Translations under genes and position numbers: made by a program | Assembly: GCA_964477035.1 (NCBI GenBank) | Contig: CAYZCW010000003.1 | Location: 124,001-188,000 of the forward strand | DNA: 64,000 nucleotides | DNA from: SLSG01 sp964477035 | GTDB lineage: Bacteria; Bacteroidota; Bacteroidia; Bacteroidales; UBA7960 | Direction: 5' to 3' | Shown: in pieces, positions 15,887-24,265 of the stretch | Layout of the letters: every line of letters begins with the position of its first letter | Numbering within the stretch: position 1 is the first letter of the stretch | Notes under the pieces: model-generated | What the model was told of the DNA's origin: nothing | What the model saw: the letters and a program-made list of their open reading frames with translations, nothing else | Database searches by the model: none

Positions 15887-16187
15887 CAGGTTTGTGTTTG
15901 GTGATTGATTGGTTGAGTTATAAACTGGATTGAATTGATTTGAGCTGCATTCTGCGTTTGAATTTGGCGGCACAAAATTAACAAGCTCCATGGAAAAAAC
16001 CCCATTGGCCGGGATGAACTTTTCATTAATTTTTTCACAATCCGGGCTGCCGGGTTCCGGGTTTAGCGGGAATGGTAAAAATAATTTTTTTTCACTCTTT
16101 CAGAAGAAAAAGTTATCAACCAAGATATTAACGATTTTATCACAAGGTGTTGATTAAATACACCTTAACAAAACCATTGCAAAATCC
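15887..16187. other. 301-base intergenic region between TonB receptor and histidine kinase
   Basis: AT-rich compared with its neighbours. On the minus strand it holds the receptor's leader and a TAATTTTG -7-like box at 15973-15980, placing a transcription start about 80 bases before the receptor ATG. An in-frame extension of the receptor crosses most of it but lacks a signal peptide, so I treat it as non-coding. I see no other gene. Confidence 0.6.
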
Positions 16188-17243
16188 CTACCGGGCTTTT
16201 TTCAGGGTGAACGCAAAGGTGGTTCCCACGCCCGGGGTGCTTCGCACGTTGATGGCCTGCTCATGGGCCTCGATGATGTGCTTGACAATGGCCAGGCCGA
16301 GGCCTGATCCGCCTTCCCCCGAAGGACGGCTGCGGCTCTTATCCCCCCGGTAGAAGCGCTCAAACACCCGGGGCAGCTCCTCCCTGGGGATTCCGATCCC
16401 GCTGTCGGTGACTTCCGCCAGGATGTGTTCGTCCATGTCGAAGAAGCTGATCTTGGTCCGTCCCTTTTCCGTTCCGTATTTGATGGCGTTGACCACCAGG
16501 TTGGTCAGCACCTGCCGTATCCTTTCCCTGTCGGCCGACACCCACACCGGGGCATCGTAGGAGCGGCCGAAGTGCAGGCTGATCTGTTTTTTCTCCGCCT
16601 CCACCTCCAGAAACTCCATCACCTCCCGGGCCAGGGCCACCAGGTCGAAGCGGGAAAGCTTCAGTTTGAGCTCTCCCGATTCGAAGCGGGCGATGGCCTC
16701 CAGGTCCTCGATGATGGAGATCATGCGGTTGATGCTTTCCTCGGCCCTGAGCAGGTATTTGCGGTTGATCTCCGGATCCTCCAGCGCCCCGTCGAGCAAA
16801 GTCAGCACATAGCCCTGGATATTGAAAATCGGGGTCTTCAGCTCATGCGACACATTGCCGATGTACTCCCTGCGATAGGCCTCCAGTTTGCGCAACTGGT
16901 CAATCTCTTCCTTCTTGTCCCGGGCCCAGTCAAGCACCTCCTGGTTGGTGCGGTCCAGGATGTCATCCCGGGAGTAAGCCATGGCCTTTTGCTGGCCTCG
17001 TGGAGCCTTCAGATCGTGGATCGTCTTGTAGATCAGGCGGATTTTCTCATAGATGAACTTCTCCAGCACCAGCCTGAACAGGAAAAAGCAAAAGACAAAC
17101 AGGCCACCAGCCCCCAGCAACAGGGGCTTCCACTGCAGGGAACCGTAAAAATAACGGGACGACAGCGCGAACAACCCCAGAAAGAAAGCACTCACCAGGA
17201 AGGCGGAGGCCATGGAAAGCCTTGAAGGGGTATAATGCTTCAT
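16188..17243 (-). CDS. Sensor histidine kinase (PhoR-like)
   Basis: A 351-residue membrane sensor kinase. Two membrane segments (about 13-31 and 39-58) are separated by a very short loop, so there is almost no periplasmic sensor. A coiled linker leads to HisKA with phospho-acceptor His133 in NVSHELKTPIF. The HATPase domain carries the N box (LTNLVVNAIKYG), DSGIGIP and GGSGLGLAI. Its gene follows the response regulator after nine bases, so they form one operon. With no extracellular domain, it probably senses the membrane or a partner protein; the signal is unknown. Confidence 0.93.
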   Translation of the reverse strand: MKHYTPSRLSMASAFLVSAFFLGLFALSSRYFYGSLQWKPLLLGAGGLFVFCFFLFRLVLEKFIYEKIRLIYKTIHDLKAPRGQQKAMAYSRDDILDRTNQEVLDWARDKKEEIDQLRKLEAYRREYIGNVSHELKTPIFNIQGYVLTLLDGALEDPEINRKYLLRAEESINRMISIIEDLEAIARFESGELKLKLSRFDLVALAREVMEFLEVEAEKKQISLHFGRSYDAPVWVSADRERIRQVLTNLVVNAIKYGTEKGRTKISFFDMDEHILAEVTDSGIGIPREELPRVFERFYRGDKSRSRPSGEGGSGLGLAIVKHIIEAHEQAINVRSTPGVGTTFAFTLKKAR

Positions 17244-17252
17244 GGAAAGGCC

Positions 17253-17945
17253 TTATATATCAAACTTATAGCCGACCCCTTTCACGGTCACGATATGGCC
17301 TGTCCCGATCTTCTCCCGGATCTTGCGCACGTGCACGTCGATGGTGCGGTCTCCCACCACCACATCGTTTCCCCAGACGGCCGCAAAGATCTCCTCCCGG
17401 GAGAAAACCTTGTGGGGGCGGGAAGCCAGCAAGCCAAGCAATTCAAACTCTTTGCGGGGCAGCACGATCTTGTGTCCGTCCTTCAGGATCACGTACCTTT
17501 CCCTGTCAATGACCAGGTTGCCCACATGCAGGGCCCCGGCCCCTTCATGCCGGTCGCGGGGCACAGCCCGTCGCAGCAGGGCCCTCACCCGGCTGATCAG
17601 CAGGCTGGGCTTGATGGGCTTGGCAATGTAGTCGTCCCCCCCGGCATCGAACCCGGCCAGCTGCGAATAATCCTCGGAACGCGCCGTTAAAAAGGCAATC
17701 ACGCTGCCGTCCAGTTCCGGCAGGGCTTTCATTTCCCGACAGGTCTCGATGCCATCCATCTCGGGCATCATCACGTCCAGGATGATCAGGTGGGGCCGGA
17801 ACCTGCGGGCCAGTTCGATGGCCTCCCGGCCATTCCGGGCCGTATGCACCCGGAATCCTTCCTTCTTCAGGTTGTATCCCAGGAACTCCAGGATGTCGGG
17901 CTCATCGTCCACCAGCAGGATAACAGGGGCCTCGTGGTCCATCAT
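17253..17945 (-). CDS. OmpR/PhoB-type response regulator
   Basis: A 230-residue DNA-binding response regulator. The receiver domain has the acidic pair in LLVDDEPD (residues 11-18), phospho-acceptor Asp57 in LIILDVMMPEMDG and the conserved Lys in AKPIKPSLL. The winged-helix domain occupies the last ~100 residues (RKEFELLGLLASRPHKVFSR; VVGDRTIDVHVRKIREKIG). The partner kinase lies directly downstream. A second Met immediately follows the first, so the start is uncertain by one codon. Targets are unknown. Confidence 0.95.
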   Translation of the reverse strand: MMDHEAPVILLVDDEPDILEFLGYNLKKEGFRVHTARNGREAIELARRFRPHLIILDVMMPEMDGIETCREMKALPELDGSVIAFLTARSEDYSQLAGFDAGGDDYIAKPIKPSLLISRVRALLRRAVPRDRHEGAGALHVGNLVIDRERYVILKDGHKIVLPRKEFELLGLLASRPHKVFSREEIFAAVWGNDVVVGDRTIDVHVRKIREKIGTGHIVTVKGVGYKFDI

Positions 17946-18102
17946 TTAAAGGGTTTTCGTCGGATGGGAAAGCCGTTCCGGTGCATTTTTTCCCCACAGG
18001 CAAATGTACGGGATTCTTGTTAAGCAAATGTTAAATCCGCGGATCGTTTTCCCCGGGGAAGGCGCAGGCCTTTTACAGTGCGACATCCAAGGGATTAATT
18101 CG

Positions 18103-18110
18103 TACCTTTG
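18103..18110 (+). promoter_or_regulatory. -7 box (TACCTTTG) of the LEA-type lipoprotein gene
   Basis: TACCTTTG matches TAnnTTTG and predicts a transcription start around 18116. This favours the ATG at 18180 over the longer frame beginning at 18108. Confidence 0.55.
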
Positions 18111-18179
18111 GAGTGCCGGCCGGAAAAAAGGGCCGCCCTCCGTGACATTCCCCGAAAAACAAACCGGCAAAATGACCAC

Positions 18180-18791
18180 ATGAGCCTGAAGTTAACCAAA
18201 AAGCGCTGCCTGTGGCTGCCGGCCCTGCTGCTGCTGGCTGCCGGCTCCTGCGAGTCCTCCAGGGAGCTGCTGACCCTGTCCAAATGTGAGTTCCGCCTGT
18301 CGAACGTGGAGGAGGTGGTCCTGGCCGGGGTGGATGTCGGCCGCGTCCAACGCCTGGATGATGTGAGCCTGGCCGACCTGGTAACCCTTTACGAGGCGGC
18401 CGGCTCGGCGCATCTGCCGCTGGAGCTGACCGTGGTGGTCGAGGTGAAAAATCCGAACGAACGCACGGCCGCGCTCAACAAGGCCGAGTGGACCCTGTTC
18501 ATCGACGGGTACCGCATCAGCAGCGGGGTGTATGAAGGCCGGGTGGAGGTGCCCCCCCGCGGCGGGATCGCATCCTTCCGTGTGCCGGTATCGGCCGACC
18601 TGAAAGAGGTGCTGGGAGGGGAATCCCAGCTGGCCATGATCAACCTGGGCCTGAACCTGGCCGACATCGGCAGCCAGCCCACACGGATCACCTTGCGGAC
18701 CAAGCCATACATCATGGTGGGGGACCGCCTGATCGCCTACCCCTCCCATGTGGACGTGCAGACCACCTTCACCTCTGGCGGGGAAAACTGA
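18180..18791 (+). CDS. LEA type 2 / WHy-domain family lipoprotein
   Basis: A 203-residue predicted lipoprotein. KKRCLWLPALLLLAAGSC is a signal peptide with a lipobox (AAGS-C), so the mature protein is lipid-anchored in the envelope. The rest resembles the LEA type 2 immunoglobulin-like beta-sandwich: FRLSNVEEVVLAGVDVGRV, LPLELTVVVEVKNPNERTAAL and VEVPPRGGIASFRVPVSADL. Such proteins are widespread in Bacteroidota without a proven role. The start at 18180 leaves the lipobox at the expected distance, and the promoter box at 18103 excludes the longer version. Confidence 0.78.
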   Translation: MSLKLTKKRCLWLPALLLLAAGSCESSRELLTLSKCEFRLSNVEEVVLAGVDVGRVQRLDDVSLADLVTLYEAAGSAHLPLELTVVVEVKNPNERTAALNKAEWTLFIDGYRISSGVYEGRVEVPPRGGIASFRVPVSADLKEVLGGESQLAMINLGLNLADIGSQPTRITLRTKPYIMVGDRLIAYPSHVDVQTTFTSGGEN

Positions 18792-18850
18792 ACGGAACCG
18801 GGACCACACCCCTTCTGGCGACAGTCCTTTGGGTAAAACGGATTCCCGGA

Positions 18851-19519
18851 TCAGAACAGCAACATCGAAAGCCCCAGCGACCACACGGAGTTGTACTGCC
18901 CGCGGTTGTACCAGGTACGTGCCCCGCTTTCATGCGACCGCAGGGGCGTCACGCCCTGGGAATACCGGAAGTGGACGCCGAGGCCTTCCCGCAAGGGAAA
19001 GTAAAACCCCAGCAGCAGGTTCAGTTCCGCCCTGTTGAAAGGCCGCTCCCTTGCCATGAGGCCGGTGTTCTCATCCCCGAAATCGTTGGTCTCATAATGC
19101 CCCACCACGGTCGAGCCGGACAGGCCGATCTCTCCCGTAAGCCAGTCCACATAGGGCAGCCGTTCGAACACGGAAAAATCAAACTTGAACAGCACCGGCA
19201 CCTCGATGTACTGCAGGTAAAATTTATAATCGCGGAACACCCCTTCTTCGGGTGTCTCCGGATCGTTGAATTCCCTGCTGCCCTTCTGAATGTAGAGGAT
19301 CTCCAGGTGCCAGTAGGCATGCTCCGACACCTGGTAATCGGTGAACACGGAGGCGAACCATCCCAACTTGTGGGGCCCTCCCGAGCGGTCGCCCGACACC
19401 TCGCTGGCGGTCAGCCCGGCCTGCATCCCTCCGCGGAAGGCCTGTCCATGCAAGGGACACGGGGACAGGAGGAGGAGGGCCCATCCGACGATGACATAAG
19501 AAAACAGGTGCCTGGGCAT
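18851..19519 (-). CDS. Small outer-membrane beta-barrel protein (PorT-like)
   Basis: A 222-residue exported protein: FSYVIVGWALLLLSPCPLHGQ is a signal peptide and the remainder alternates as short beta-barrel strands (FRGGMQAGLTASEV, WHLEILYIQKG, LNLLLGFYFPLREGLGVHF), ending VWSLGLSMLLF with a terminal Phe as in outer-membrane barrels. The spacing resembles the PorT/OMP_b-brl_2 group of 8-10 strand barrels. The start at 19519 was chosen for the signal peptide; a frame extension to 19957 runs antisense into yicC. Function unknown. Confidence 0.75.
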   Translation of the reverse strand: MPRHLFSYVIVGWALLLLSPCPLHGQAFRGGMQAGLTASEVSGDRSGGPHKLGWFASVFTDYQVSEHAYWHLEILYIQKGSREFNDPETPEEGVFRDYKFYLQYIEVPVLFKFDFSVFERLPYVDWLTGEIGLSGSTVVGHYETNDFGDENTGLMARERPFNRAELNLLLGFYFPLREGLGVHFRYSQGVTPLRSHESGARTWYNRGQYNSVWSLGLSMLLF

Positions 19520-19693
19520 GGGTGGCTCTTTGGGATTGGGTTCGTTGGCGGCATCCGGGTTTCGGATGCCGGTTCTCCAGGGATCCGGGATGCGGCCCGC
19601 CTCACAAATATACATTTTTTGAGGGTTCAGGAACAGCCGGCATGCAGTCAGGCAATCGAAAAGCCGGACAGGGGCAGGCTGGTCCATTTGTGC

Positions 19694-19701
19694 TATCTTT
19701 G
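19694..19701 (+). promoter_or_regulatory. -7 box (TATCTTTG) of the yicC-gmk-nadD operon
   Basis: TATCTTTG matches TAnnTTTG 14 bases before the yicC ATG, giving a leader of under ten bases. Confidence 0.55.
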
Positions 19702-19715
19702 CAAAAAAACGACCC

Positions 19716-20591
19716 ATGATCCAATCCATGACCGGCTTCGGCAAATCGACCTGCCAGGCGGGCGGAAAAAGCCTGAGCGTCGAAGTCCGGGCCCTCAACA
19801 GCAAGGCACTGGACATCAACATGAAACTGGCCCCGGCATACCGGGATCGTGAGCAGGAACTGCGGGGACTCATTGCCGGGAAGCTGGAGCGGGGCAAGGT
19901 GGAGCTGGTCATCGGCGCCGATGCAAATGCTGCCGCGGCGGGCCTGTCTGTGAACAAGCCCCTGCTAGCGCAATACTACCGGGAACTGCTCGAACTGAGC
20001 GAAGAATTGGGGGCCCCGCCCTCGGCCGAGCTGCTGCCTTCCCTGCTGAGGCTCCCTGAAGTACTGAAGCCGGCCGGGCAGGAGGCCGACGAACAGGAGT
20101 GGGATGTGGTGCGGGCCTGCGTGGCGGAAGCGCTGGACCAGGCCGGGGCATTCCGGCTGTCTGAAGGGGCCCATCTGGAGGCCGACCTGGGAGAACGCAT
20201 CCGGACCTTACGGGAACTGCTCGGGCAGATCCCGGCCCATGAGGAAAAGAGGATGCTGGCACTGAAGGCCCGCCTGCAAAGGGCCCTGAGCGAGCTGGCC
20301 GGCACGGTGCAGGCCGATCCCGGCCGTTTCGAGCAGGAGCTGATCTTTTACCTGGAAAAGCTGGATATTTCGGAAGAAAAGGTCCGGCTGACCAAGCACC
20401 TGGCGTATTTTGAAGAAACCATGGCCGGGGGGGAGTCCCAGGGCAAAAAGCTGGGTTTCATCAGCCAGGAGATGGGGCGGGAAATCAACACCATCGGCAG
20501 CAAGGCCAACGATGCGGACATCCAGCGGCTCGTGGTGCAGATGAAGGATGAGCTGGAAAAGATCAAGGAACAACTCATGAACGTATTGTAA
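19716..20591 (+). CDS. YicC/YloC family endoribonuclease
   Basis: A 291-residue protein of the YicC family, shown in other bacteria to be an endoribonuclease acting on small RNAs. It opens with the signature MIQSMTGFGKS and SVEVRALNSKALDINMKL, and closes with GKKLGFISQEMGREINTIGSKANDADIQ, both diagnostic of the family; the length is standard. It heads an operon with gmk (1 base between) and nadD, a gene order common in Bacteroidota. The middle region (residues 70-190) is more divergent and Glu/Leu-rich. Confidence 0.92.
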   Translation: MIQSMTGFGKSTCQAGGKSLSVEVRALNSKALDINMKLAPAYRDREQELRGLIAGKLERGKVELVIGADANAAAAGLSVNKPLLAQYYRELLELSEELGAPPSAELLPSLLRLPEVLKPAGQEADEQEWDVVRACVAEALDQAGAFRLSEGAHLEADLGERIRTLRELLGQIPAHEEKRMLALKARLQRALSELAGTVQADPGRFEQELIFYLEKLDISEEKVRLTKHLAYFEETMAGGESQGKKLGFISQEMGREINTIGSKANDADIQRLVVQMKDELEKIKEQLMNVL

Positions 20592-20592
20592 G

Positions 20593-21180
20593 ATGCAATC
20601 ATCCGGCATTTCAGGTAAGATGGTGATCTTTTCCGCCCCCTCGGGTGCGGGCAAAACCAGCATCGTCAGGGCCCTGCTTGAAAGGGTGCCCCGGCTGGCA
20701 TTTTCGGTGTCTGCCTGCAGCCGTCCCCGGCGGCCTGGAGAGAAAGAGGGGGTCGACTATTATTTTCTGAGCCCGGGTCAATTCCGGGAGAAGGTCCGGC
20801 AGGGGCAGTTCCTGGAGTGGGAGGAAGTGTATCCCGGCAGTTATTACGGTACCCTGAAAAGCGAAGTGGAACGGATATGGGGCATGGGCAAGTCCGTGAT
20901 CTTTGATGTGGACGTGGCAGGTGGCCTCCGCATCAAGGAGCAATACGGGGACCGGGCGCTGGCTGTATTCGTCATGCCCCCTTCCCTGCAGGAGCTGGAG
21001 CAGCGCCTGGTGCTCCGGGGCACGGAGACTCCCGAAAGCCTCAAAAAGCGCATCGGCAAGGCCGGGCAGGAGATGACCTTCGCAGCCCGCTTCGACCGGA
21101 TAGTGGTCAACGACCAGCTCGGGAAAGCCATTGAGGAAGCCATGGCCCTGGTGGGCCGGTTCCTGGACGGCACCCCATAA
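20593..21180 (+). CDS. gmk: Guanylate kinase
   Basis: Phosphorylates GMP to GDP with ATP. The 195-residue protein has the P-loop FSAPSGAGKTSIV (residues 13-25), the GMP-binding region SACSRPRRPGEKEGVDYYFLS and EEVYPGSYYGTLKSEV, and FDVDVAGGLRIKEQYG. The start used gives nine residues before a second Met; either is possible. It begins one base after the yicC stop codon, so translation is probably coupled. Confidence 0.96.
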   Translation: MQSSGISGKMVIFSAPSGAGKTSIVRALLERVPRLAFSVSACSRPRRPGEKEGVDYYFLSPGQFREKVRQGQFLEWEEVYPGSYYGTLKSEVERIWGMGKSVIFDVDVAGGLRIKEQYGDRALAVFVMPPSLQELEQRLVLRGTETPESLKKRIGKAGQEMTFAARFDRIVVNDQLGKAIEEAMALVGRFLDGTP

Positions 21181-21192
21181 GCCTGCATCACC

Positions 21193-21780
21193 ATGGACCC
21201 TGACAAGAAAAAAACCGGCTTGTTTTTCGGATCGTTCAACCCCATCCATACGGGCCACCTGGTCATTGCCCAGCACCTGCTGCAGGAAGCCGGCCTCCAG
21301 GAGGTGTGGTTCGTGGTGTCGCCGCAAAACCCGCTGAAGCCCGGATACGACTTCCTGCCCGGACAGCAGCGCCTGGAAATGGTGGCGCTGGCCGTGGCCG
21401 GCAATGAGGCCTTCCGGGCCTGTGACATCGAGATGCACATGCCGGTCCCTTCCTATACGGTCCATACCCTCGAAAAACTGCGCGTGACTTATCCGGACAG
21501 GGCGTTTGCCCTGATCATCGGCTCAGACAACCTGGCGGTATTTGACCAGTGGAAAGACCCTGAAAGGATCCTGGAAATGGTGGATGTGCTCGTGTATCCG
21601 CGCCCGGGATCCGGGGCGGAGCCTCCCCTGCCGCCAGGAAAGGTAGTCCGTGTCGATGCCCCCCTGCTGGAGGTGTCCTCCACCATGGTGCGGGACCGGA
21701 TCCGCAAGGGACTGCTGCCGCGCTACCTGGTGCCGGATGCCGTGCTGGAGAAGATCGTCCGGCAAGGTTACTACCGCTGA
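21193..21780 (+). CDS. nadD: Nicotinate-nucleotide adenylyltransferase
   Basis: Adenylates nicotinate mononucleotide to deamido-NAD in NAD synthesis. The 195-residue protein has the nucleotidyltransferase signature GLFFGSFNPIHTGHLVIAQ, with the HxGH-like motif HTGH, the substrate loop VVSPQNPLKPGYDFLPGQQR and the C-terminal ISSTMVR-type motif (here VSSTMVRDRI). It is the last gene of the yicC-gmk-nadD operon. Its final ten bases overlap the 3' end of the convergent metK gene. Confidence 0.95.
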   Translation: MDPDKKKTGLFFGSFNPIHTGHLVIAQHLLQEAGLQEVWFVVSPQNPLKPGYDFLPGQQRLEMVALAVAGNEAFRACDIEMHMPVPSYTVHTLEKLRVTYPDRAFALIIGSDNLAVFDQWKDPERILEMVDVLVYPRPGSGAEPPLPPGKVVRVDAPLLEVSSTMVRDRIRKGLLPRYLVPDAVLEKIVRQGYYR

Positions 21781-23123
21781 CCCATCCCGAAGGCCTCCCG
21801 GATGTCATCCACCCGGTCGAGCTTCTCCCAGGCAAAGTATTCCACCTTCTTGAAGTGGCGGAGTTTCCCATCCTCCATTCTTTCATAGCTGCCTTCCTGT
21901 TTCTGGGGCACCTCCACCTCCCCGGTATGCGGGGTCCGTCCGAAATGGCCATAGGTGGTCGTTTTCCGGAAGACGGGGTCCTTCAGGCCAAAACGCTTTA
22001 CGATGGCGTGGGGGGTCATGTCGAACAGACCGGCCACGATGCGGGAGATTTCCCCGTCTGTCAGCCCGACCCGGGCCGTGCCAAAGGTTTTCACATACAG
22101 GCCAACCGGGTCTTTCACCCCGATGGCGTAAGCCACCTGCACGAGCACCTCATCGGCCACCCCGGCAGCCACCAGGTTCTTCGCGATATGCCTTGCGGCA
22201 TAAGCCGCGGAGCGGTCCACCTTGCTGGAATCCTTGCCCGAGAAGGCCCCGCCTCCGTGGGCGCCCTTGCCCCCATAGGTGTCCACGATGATCTTGCGGC
22301 CGGTCAGGCCGGTATCGCCATGCGGTCCCCCGATGACGAAGCAGCCCGTCGGGTTCACCAGCAGCCTGTAGCCGTTTTGAAAGAGGGCCGCCAGGCGTTC
22401 GGGCAGGGTGGCGATCACCCGGGGGATCAGGATGTTCTGAATGTCCCGGGTGATCACTTCCTGCATCTGTTTTTCCGCCCTTTTGCGGGCCTCCGGGGTT
22501 TCGTCTTCCGGCTTGATGAAGTCGTCATGCTGGGTGCTCAGCAGGATGGTGTCGATGCGCACCGGCTGGTGATCGTCCGAATACTCCACCGTCACCTGGG
22601 ACTTGCTGTCCGGACGAAGGTAGGTCATTACTCTATTCTCCTTTTTATCCTCATTTTTGTTCTCCTTGCGAATTTCCGCAAGCTCCTGGAGCAGGATGTG
22701 CGAAAGATCGAGCGGCAAAGGCATGAACGCATCCGTTTCCCGGGAGGCGTAGCCGAACATCATGCCCTGGTCCCCGGCCCCCTGGTCCTCGGGTTTCTCC
22801 CTGACCACGCCCTGCCGGATATCGGGCGACTGGTCGTGGATGGTGGAGACCACCCCGCAGGATTCGGCTTCGAATTTGTAAGCCGAGTCCGTATAGCCAA
22901 TATCCTTGAGCACCTCCCGAACCACCTTCTGGATGTCCACCCAGGCCTCCGTTTTTACTTCCCCGCTGCAAACGACCAGACCGGTGGTGACCAGGGTTTC
23001 ACAGGCCACTTTGGATTCGGGATCCTGCCTCAGGAACTCATCCAGCAAGGCGTCAGAAATCTGGTCGGCGACTTTGTCGGGATGTCCTTCAGAGACCGAT
23101 TCCGACGTAAACAAATATCCCAT
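21771..23123 (-). CDS. metK: S-adenosylmethionine synthase
   Basis: Makes SAM from methionine and ATP. The 450-residue protein has TSESVSEGHPDKVADQISDA, GAGDQGMMFGYA, GGPHGDTGLTGRKI (near residue 270), GGGAFSGKDSSKVDRSAAY and the C-terminal domain. It is longer than the ~384 residues of E. coli MetK. A charged insert near residues 151-162 (KENKNEDKKENR) is encoded by unusually AT-rich codons (about 22630-22675), and there is a C-terminal extension (GSYERMEDGKLRHFKKVEYF), as in other Bacteroidota. A long structured leader lies upstream. Confidence 0.96.
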   Translation of the reverse strand: MGYLFTSESVSEGHPDKVADQISDALLDEFLRQDPESKVACETLVTTGLVVCSGEVKTEAWVDIQKVVREVLKDIGYTDSAYKFEAESCGVVSTIHDQSPDIRQGVVREKPEDQGAGDQGMMFGYASRETDAFMPLPLDLSHILLQELAEIRKENKNEDKKENRVMTYLRPDSKSQVTVEYSDDHQPVRIDTILLSTQHDDFIKPEDETPEARKRAEKQMQEVITRDIQNILIPRVIATLPERLAALFQNGYRLLVNPTGCFVIGGPHGDTGLTGRKIIVDTYGGKGAHGGGAFSGKDSSKVDRSAAYAARHIAKNLVAAGVADEVLVQVAYAIGVKDPVGLYVKTFGTARVGLTDGEISRIVAGLFDMTPHAIVKRFGLKDPVFRKTTTYGHFGRTPHTGEVEVPQKQEGSYERMEDGKLRHFKKVEYFAWEKLDRVDDIREAFGMGQR

Positions 23124-23154
23124 GATAGGTCAAGATTTGGTATGTAAACATGTA

Positions 23155-23262
23155 TTGGCTCCCCTGCGGGCATGCCTGCGGGACCATCCGAAGGTCCCGG
23201 GTGATGGAAAGACCCTGTCACCCGCTCCCCGTGCCGGCTGCAAGCCGGGCACGGCCCGCCAA
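23155..23262 (-). promoter_or_regulatory. Structured metK 5' leader, candidate regulatory RNA
   Basis: Reading the minus strand from the -7 box: TTGGC (23262-23258) can pair with GCCAA (23159-23155) to close a multi-helix junction. Inside are hairpin 1, CCGTGC-C-CGGCT-TGC-AGCCG-GCACGG (23254-23229); hairpin 2, CGGGTGA ... TCACCCG (23224-23198); and hairpin 3, GGGACC-TTCGGAT-GGTCCC (23198-23180), abutting hairpin 2. The metK ATG follows 31 bases after the closing helix. This layout resembles a ligand-binding RNA, but I do not recognise SAM-I, SAM-II, SAM-III or cobalamin consensus sequences in it. Ligand control by SAM is inference from the gene. Confidence 0.5.
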
Positions 23263-23270
23263 AAGATTTG

Positions 23271-23278
23271 CAAAGGTA
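23271..23278 (-). promoter_or_regulatory. -7 box (TACCTTTG) of metK
   Basis: TACCTTTG on the minus strand matches TAnnTTTG and puts the transcription start about 140 bases before the metK ATG, leaving the whole structured leader in the mRNA. Confidence 0.6.
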
Positions 23279-23303
23279 AGGATTAATCCTGAAAAGTTGG
23301 CCT

Positions 23304-24212
23304 TCAGGCGGTCAATTGGCGAAAAACCTGTTCGAGCGACCGCTCCTCGAGGCCCATGGACAGGATGACCCGGCCCTGGGCCACGGCAAACCGGAACACC
23401 TCCTGCCTGGGGTCGGCTGTGCCTTCACACAGCAGCCTGAAGCGCGCCTGCCCGTCACGGATCAGTCCGCCGACCCCCGGGATGGCCTCCAGGGCCACAA
23501 GGTCCGGTGCCTTGTCGAATTCCACGCTCACCACCCCGCCTGCGCGGTCCAGCAGCCGGAGTTCTCCCGTGGGCGCATCGGCCACGAGCTTTCCCTTGTG
23601 GATGATCACCACCCGGTCGCACACGGCCTCCACCTCCTGCATGATGTGGGTCGACAGCACCACGGTTTTCTGCTCACCCATCCTGGAGATCAGCTGCCGT
23701 ATCTCCACCAGCTGGTTGGGGTCCAGCCCGGAGGTGGGTTCATCCAGGATGAGCACTTCAGGATCATGGATCAGGGCCTGGGCCAACCCGACACGCTGGC
23801 GGTAGCCCCGGGAAAGCGCCCCGATCTTCTTGCCGGCCTCCGCCCCCAGGCCTGTCTGGGCGATCATTTCTTCCACACGCAGCCCGGCCTTGCGGCCCAG
23901 CTTGTGCAGACCCGCAACAAACCGCAAATATTCACGCACATACATATCGTGGTACAGGGGGTTGTGCTCCGGCAGGTAGCCAAGGCGCCGCCTCACATCG
24001 AGGGAGCGGGTGGACACATCCATGCCGCAGACCCTTACCTCTCCTTCATGCTGGGGGATGAAGCCGGTGATGATCCTCATCATGGTCGACTTGCCGGCCC
24101 CGTTCGGACCGAGCAGGCCGACCACCTCCCCCTTGCCGACCCGGAAGGACACCCCGTCCAGGGCTTTCTGGGAACCAAACAGGCGGGTCACACAGTGGGC
24201 TTCGATCGACAT
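23304..24212 (-). CDS. gldA: Gliding motility-associated ABC transporter ATPase GldA
   Basis: A 302-residue ABC ATPase. Walker A is GLLGPNGAGKSTMM, the signature is GALSRGYRQRVGLAQ and Walker B is VLILDEPTSGLDP, followed by the H-loop STHIMQEVE. The GldA-like segment RRRLGYLPEHNPLYHDMYV and the ~80-residue C-terminal tail separate it from generic ATPases. GldA works with the GldF/GldG membrane partners, required for gliding in Flavobacterium, but homologues are also common in non-gliding Bacteroidota. No gldFG genes are adjacent here. It is divergent to rsgA with 53 bases between. Confidence 0.85.
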   Translation of the reverse strand: MSIEAHCVTRLFGSQKALDGVSFRVGKGEVVGLLGPNGAGKSTMMRIITGFIPQHEGEVRVCGMDVSTRSLDVRRRLGYLPEHNPLYHDMYVREYLRFVAGLHKLGRKAGLRVEEMIAQTGLGAEAGKKIGALSRGYRQRVGLAQALIHDPEVLILDEPTSGLDPNQLVEIRQLISRMGEQKTVVLSTHIMQEVEAVCDRVVIIHKGKLVADAPTGELRLLDRAGGVVSVEFDKAPDLVALEAIPGVGGLIRDGQARFRLLCEGTADPRQEVFRFAVAQGRVILSMGLEERSLEQVFRQLTA

Positions 24213-24265
24213 CTTGGCGGCGGTTTGTGCGAATTTACTAATTTTACCCCAAAACCGGGAGCGGC

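Noticed and set aside
15887..15991. 35-codon N-terminal extension of the Oar-like TonB receptor
   Set aside because: It would place the signal peptide internally and overlaps the predicted promoter box.
21855..23147. 430-codon plus-strand open frame
   Set aside because: Antisense to metK, which carries all family motifs.
23155..23262. Known SAM-I or cobalamin riboswitch
   Set aside because: Fragments such as GGTCCCGCA recall the cobalamin core, but the remaining conserved boxes and order are missing; kept only as an unassigned candidate RNA.
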